Shown here piece by piece: positions 12,509 to 15,185 of a stretch of DNA of 15,185 bases. A program made the position numbers and the translations under genes. The first letter of the stretch is position 1; each line of letters opens with the position of its first letter. The notes under the pieces are model-generated. The model searched no databases, was not told the DNA's origin, and saw only the letters and a program-made list of their open reading frames with translations. This DNA comes from Syntrophomonadaceae bacterium (GTDB lineage: Bacteria; Bacillota; Dethiobacteria; DTU022): positions 1 to 15,185 of the forward strand of contig PWMM01000035.1 in assembly GCA_003558195.1 (NCBI GenBank), written 5' to 3'.

Positions 12509-12678
12509 AGATAAAAAACGAAAACAGCGTTGGGCAACTATATAGACACCCAGCGACGAAGAAAACATTTATGTTTAACCCACAAGAAGAGAAAGTAGTG
12601 AAGAAAGAAATAGGCGAAAAACTACTTGAACTACGTGGATTCAGCGAAGTAAAAAAGGAGGTGACTGAAGATGACTAA
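12505..12678 (+). CDS. Small hypothetical protein between tail terminator and tail tube, 57 residues
   Basis: The ATG overlaps the previous stop and follows AAGGAGGTTT. The product, MKIKNENSVGQLYRHPATKK then TFMFNPQEEK, looks like a short beta region followed by a helix (EIGEKLLELRGFSEV) and an acidic end. It overlaps the tail tube gene by eight bases, and its 3' end contributes the strong AAGGAGGTGA ribosome binding site, so it is translated in step with tail tube protein. Small proteins at this place are common in siphovirus-type modules and usually unassigned. The TAA is the stop. Confidence 0.65.
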   Translation: MKIKNENSVGQLYRHPATKKTFMFNPQEEKVVKKEIGEKLLELRGFSEVKKEVTEDD

Positions 12679-13606
12679 ATACAACGAATGGACAATATCC
12701 TACGAAGAAGAAGCAACCTACGGAACAGACCCAGCAACAAGCAGGGAATGGATAGGTATAGTACAGGAATCCGAGTTCAGCGACCAGAAGATAGAGAGAA
12801 AAATAAGGGGAGCAGGACTCACAGGGCAAGATTACTATGCAATAATTCCTGAGCGATATGAATACAGCGGTTCACTCCCGTTCTACATTCAACACGGAGC
12901 AATACTACAATACGTTATAGGGAAAGCAACAACCACAGGAACAGACCCATATACCCACGTATTGACGTATGACGATAAACTCAAGAGCATAACCCTTGAA
13001 CTCGGTAACACATCGGGCGACGGAGACAACTACGTGAAGAAATACACGGGAACGAAGTTCGGAACGTTTTCACTAAGCGGTGGACACGACGAGGAACTAC
13101 AAGCAACTATCGACTGGTTCGCGCAAGACGTAGACGACACAGCAACAACTATCTCGACAGTAACAAGTAGCAACGCAGACCCATACATGTGGAAGCACTG
13201 TAAATTCTACCTTGACAAAGGAGATGGAAGCGGATATGTATCTGTTGACGACGAAATAACGAGTTTCGATATAACCATAGAGAGAAACCTTGAAACAAAG
13301 CAAAAAGCAGGAACAAGCAACATACGTGAACCCGATGAACAAGGCAGAGACGTTTCGCTATCAGCAGTATTCGACTTAAGTGACTTAAGTGACTCTGAAC
13401 TCGCGACGGAAGACACGGAAATAAACTTCAAGATAGAAGCCGAGAGAGACACCAACGACGGGTTTGTACTTGAACTGAAAAACCTGAAAGTCCTGAGTTT
13501 CGATACACCACCTGAACTCGAAGGAGTAGTAGCAGGAACACTTGAAGCGGAAGGACTCGCGAAGAACGATGAATTAGTCTTTACGGACGGAATAAGTAGT
13601 TACTGA
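12671..13606 (+). CDS. Major tail (tube) protein, 311 residues
   Basis: ATG at 12671 is preceded by AAGGAGGTGA, a top-strength site matching high demand. The N-terminus (MTKYNEWTISYEEEATYGTD) with EATYGT is a hallmark of tail tube proteins of the TP901-1/lambda gpV type. The body is beta-rich with many Thr, Ser and Gly: SGSLPFYIQHGAILQYVIG, FGTFSLSGGHDEELQ, and VDDEITSFDITIERNLETKQ, the latter typical of tube-fold strands around the ring. The C-terminal part contains EINFKIEAERDTN and LKNLKVLSFDTPPE. Tube proteins polymerise to rings stacked around the tape measure. Location just before the tail assembly chaperones fits. The stop is TGA. Confidence 0.85.
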   Translation: MTKYNEWTISYEEEATYGTDPATSREWIGIVQESEFSDQKIERKIRGAGLTGQDYYAIIPERYEYSGSLPFYIQHGAILQYVIGKATTTGTDPYTHVLTYDDKLKSITLELGNTSGDGDNYVKKYTGTKFGTFSLSGGHDEELQATIDWFAQDVDDTATTISTVTSSNADPYMWKHCKFYLDKGDGSGYVSVDDEITSFDITIERNLETKQKAGTSNIREPDEQGRDVSLSAVFDLSDLSDSELATEDTEINFKIEAERDTNDGFVLELKNLKVLSFDTPPELEGVVAGTLEAEGLAKNDELVFTDGISSY

Positions 13607-13615
13607 GGTGAATAG

Positions 13616-13942
13616 ATGTATAAACTTGAGATGGATACAAACGAAACGGAGTCAGGCAAGAAACTTGACGCGGGAACAGAAGTGGTTCTGCGGAAAATGG
13701 ATTACGGGACTCTTAACAATATGCGTGAACAAACCAACAAATACATAAAGGAACACGGAGACCTCGCTGACGGGGAAATACCGCGTGACGTAGCGGTTAA
13801 TCTCCTGAAGAAACTCGTGGTTTCACCGAGTGAACTCAAGCAAGAGCAGTACATAGATAAACTAAGTATTCCTGACTTCAAGGGAATAATAGAGGAACTG
13901 ACAAACATAAGTGGATTAAAAAAAAAGATAGAAAAAGCATAG
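13616..13942 (+). CDS. Tail assembly chaperone, short form (gpG-like), 108 residues
   Basis: ATG at 13616 follows GAGGTGA. The protein starts MYKLEMDTNETESGKKLDAG and has helices in the middle (GTLNNMREQTNKYIKEHGDL) and end (QEQYIDKLSIPDFKGIIEEL). Its place between tail tube and tape measure, modest size, and the presence of a slippery run at its end identify the lambda G/GT-type chaperone, which binds the tape measure and recruits tube protein. The short form ends IEKA at TAG (13940-13942). About 4 codons before the end, A AAA AAG allows part of the ribosomes to move to frame -1 and make the long form. Confidence 0.85.
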   Translation: MYKLEMDTNETESGKKLDAGTEVVLRKMDYGTLNNMREQTNKYIKEHGDLADGEIPRDVAVNLLKKLVVSPSELKQEQYIDKLSIPDFKGIIEELTNISGLKKKIEKA

Positions 13943-14139
13943 TGAAGGGCGTGGTGTTTAACAAGAAAATTAACCAGGAACTCGGAAGTAAAGTAACGAA
14001 GGTTCGGTTAATGGAGAAGTTCGGTTATACGCCGAGTGAAGTTGACGCTCTCCCGCTTGACTTAGTTGAAACCGCTGGGTTGCTGAGTGAAGCGGACGCG
14101 AAGAAAATGGAGATTGAATCAAGGAAAAAGAAAAGGTGA
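13616..14139 (+). CDS. Tail assembly chaperone, long form made by -1 frameshift (gpGT-like)
   Basis: Reading frame zero to 13927, then -1 from 13927 (GAT AGA AAA ...) stays open to TGA at 14137-14139, about 174 residues in all. No stop is found in frame -1 between the slippery run and the downstream ORF. The C-terminal domain contains LMEKFGYTPSEVDALPLDLV and AKKMEIESRKKKR, typical of the T domain that contacts tube protein. Archaeal examples of -1 frameshifting are few, so this would be a useful case. Production is inferred from the sequence signal. Confidence 0.8.
13921..13927 (+). promoter_or_regulatory. Slippery heptamer A AAA AAG for -1 ribosomal frameshift
   Basis: Nine consecutive A's (13918-13926) then G place A AAA AAG in the correct phase of the short chaperone frame. 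This is the heptamer used in E. coli dnaX and in many tail chaperones. TTA AAA upstream adds further slip options. A clear downstream hairpin or pseudoknot was not seen by eye. Confidence 0.8.
13942..14139 (+). CDS. C-terminal (T-like) domain ORF of the tail chaperone
   Basis: This frame could begin at a GTG at 13942, touching the previous TAG, but no ribosome binding site precedes it (the region is AAAAAGCATA). It is therefore read as the T portion reached only by frameshift, not as an independent gene. It carries helices with LMEKFGYTPSEVDALP and a basic end, ESRKKKR. Its last bases include GGTGAG, the ribosome binding site for the tape measure protein. Confidence 0.6.
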   Translation: MKGVVFNKKINQELGSKVTKVRLMEKFGYTPSEVDALPLDLVETAGLLSEADAKKMEIESRKKKR

Positions 14140-14143
14140 GTAA

Positions 14144-15185
14144 ATGACTGAAAAACTAAACCTATCAATCAAGGTGGATTCCAGCGAGTTAACGCGGGAA
14201 CTGAAGAAGTCAGGCGGAGAACTTGGAAAAGGTCTTTCTGAATCAAACGGAAAGAAAGGGTTACTGCCTGAGTTGGATGTGGGGGCAGTCGGCGGAGGCA
14301 TGGTCGGTGGACTGCTTGGCGCTGGTATGTTAGCGCCGTTAATGGCTCCTCTTACAGCGATTGGTGACATGCTTGAAGTTCCTATGAAGATACTCGAGGG
14401 ACTGCTAAAAACTTTCCTCGTATTAGGAATTAGGTTTTTCTTCAATATGCTTGAACTGGGAAAACATGCTTTTGAGGCAGAATCAAAAATCGACGACGCA
14501 TTTAAGGAATGGGTTTTTGGTTGGGCGTTTCCTGGTTTAACCGATGAACAGATACAGAATGTACTTGACGAATGGGAGGAAGCGTTACTTCCACCTATGA
14601 TACCAACTCCTTTAAACCTGGCGGATTGGTTTATCAGAGTTAATGACGCAATGTATAACTGGATAATGAAAGGACTTGTTGACGTTTATAATATACACAA
14701 AGTTATTTGGAATTCAATTAAAAATGTTCGTGAATGGTTGTTCGGCGCGGGTGACTCGACGTATAACTTATTCACGGAAGCGTGGAATGTGCTGAAAAAC
14801 GTTCATGAATGGTTGTTTGGTGAAAGTAACTACGACCTCATTCGTGACGTTTGGGATACTCTTAGTGACCCAGAGACGTGGGGGTTGGTGTCCGCTCCTT
14901 TTAATCTGCTTCAGGAAATATGGAATATAGTAATTGGTTTCATTAAAGACAACGTTCCGTCTATTAGTGGAGCAGGGAAAAACGTTCTTGAGGGACTTGG
15001 TTTCGGTGGAGATGGTTTCTTAGGTAACGTTGAAGGCGTAGTGGGGAAACTTGGCTCAGGATTTAGGGACGTGCTTAAAGTGGGTGTTGAACCACTATAT
15101 AATAAATTACTTGGAAACTCGCTTTTCCCTGAGTTGCTGAGTACCCAAAAAGGTATTCCAGCGGTCGAAACAAACATAAGAACCA
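14144..15185 (+). CDS. Tail tape measure protein, N-terminal part (runs off window)
   Basis: ATG at 14144 follows AAAGGTGAGTAA. The frame is open to the right edge, 347 codons visible. It begins MTEKLNLSIKVDSSELTREL, the usual start of tape measure proteins, followed by a Gly/Ala/Met-rich hydrophobic stretch (about 46-75: GAVGGGMVGGLLGAGML...) and another hydrophobic helix near 86-105, common in tape measures that may insert in host membrane at DNA entry. Later there is a 25-residue repeat beginning NVREWLFG and NVHEWLFG with Trp and aromatic residues at regular spacing. The protein fixes tail length and is wrapped by the chaperones upstream. Full length is unknown here. Confidence 0.82.
   Translation, partial: MTEKLNLSIKVDSSELTRELKKSGGELGKGLSESNGKKGLLPELDVGAVGGGMVGGLLGAGMLAPLMAPLTAIGDMLEVPMKILEGLLKTFLVLGIRFFFNMLELGKHAFEAESKIDDAFKEWVFGWAFPGLTDEQIQNVLDEWEEALLPPMIPTPLNLADWFIRVNDAMYNWIMKGLVDVYNIHKVIWNSIKNVREWLFGAGDSTYNLFTEAWNVLKNVHEWLFGESNYDLIRDVWDTLSDPETWGLVSAPFNLLQEIWNIVIGFIKDNVPSISGAGKNVLEGLGFGGDGFLGNVEGVVGKLGSGFRDVLKVGVEPLYNKLLGNSLFPELLSTQKGIPAVETNIRT
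14723..14872 (+). repeat. 75-bp imperfect tandem repeat in the tape measure gene
   Basis: Codons for NVREWLFG start at 14723 and for NVHEWLFG at 14798, exactly 75 bases (25 residues) apart; the DNA around AATGGTTGTT is nearly identical in both. The following parts (TYNLFTEAWNVL and NYDLIRDVWDTL) also align. Period repeats of aromatic residues are a known feature of tape measures and set the length ruler. Confidence 0.6.

Noticed and set aside
12676..12870. Long open frame after the UAA of the 57-residue protein, as a readthrough product
   Set aside because: It is an out-of-frame shadow of the tail tube gene, rich in Arg and Asn with no protein-like pattern.
1..15185. Whole-genome reassignment of UAA to Gln
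   Set aside because: UAA ends many well-formed genes at the expected family length (portal, ParB-like, DUF488), each followed shortly by a new start, and readthrough of most gives only short tails.

Overview
This window is most simply read as part of a head-tailed (Caudoviricetes-type, siphovirus-like) virus or provirus genome of an archaeon. All recognised genes are on the + strand, packed head to tail, mostly with ATGA or short overlaps and strong GGAGGTG-type ribosome binding sites. An archaeal host is suggested by three things: BRE/TATA-like promoters instead of bacterial -35/-10 boxes, a tRNA whose D arm matches archaeal tRNA-Gln and which has no encoded CCA, and small archaeal-virus-like genes. 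The exact host cannot be named from sequence alone. The DNA is moderately AT-rich.

Layout. (1) 1-2054: an operon of a dozen or so tiny to small genes (about 24-150 codons), nearly all unknown; one resembles a ribbon-helix-helix antitoxin-type protein. (2) 2055-2153: a T-rich stretch (probable terminator) followed by a BRE/TATA promoter. (3) 2154-4859: a DUF488 protein, a tRNA gene abutting its stop codon, a phage-type adenine methyltransferase with a possible acetyltransferase-like C-terminus, and a ParB-like protein. (4) 4852-6668: terminase small and large subunits. (5) 6669-10694: portal, MuF-type head morphogenesis protein, prohead protease with a very acidic scaffold tail, and major capsid protein. 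(6) 10695-12678: a hairpin behind the capsid gene, then head-tail connector, HK97-gp10-like protein, an unknown protein, a tail terminator and a 57-residue protein. (7) 12671-15185: tail tube protein, tail assembly chaperone pair joined by a -1 frameshift, and the start of a probable tape measure protein that runs off the window.

How it works together. Regions 4-7 form a complete HK97-like packaging, head and tail assembly module in canonical order. Three copies of a TAACCATATAAG promoter-like motif (before the portal, the protease and the tail terminator) divide it into likely transcription units. Two expression tricks are visible: an internal in-frame start giving scaffold separately from protease, and a classic A AAA AAG slippery site giving the long tail chaperone.

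Most interesting: the tRNA at 2592-2664 folds cleanly with anticodon UUA, so it should read the ochre stop codon UAA, on a body resembling archaeal tRNA-Gln. UAA is nevertheless a frequent normal stop here (12 of 29 complete gene ends), so wholesale recoding is excluded in this window. Partial or timed suppression is possible. Two places have adjacent ORFs in one frame separated only by UAA (11281-11973 and 1019-1366) and are the natural candidates for readthrough products.
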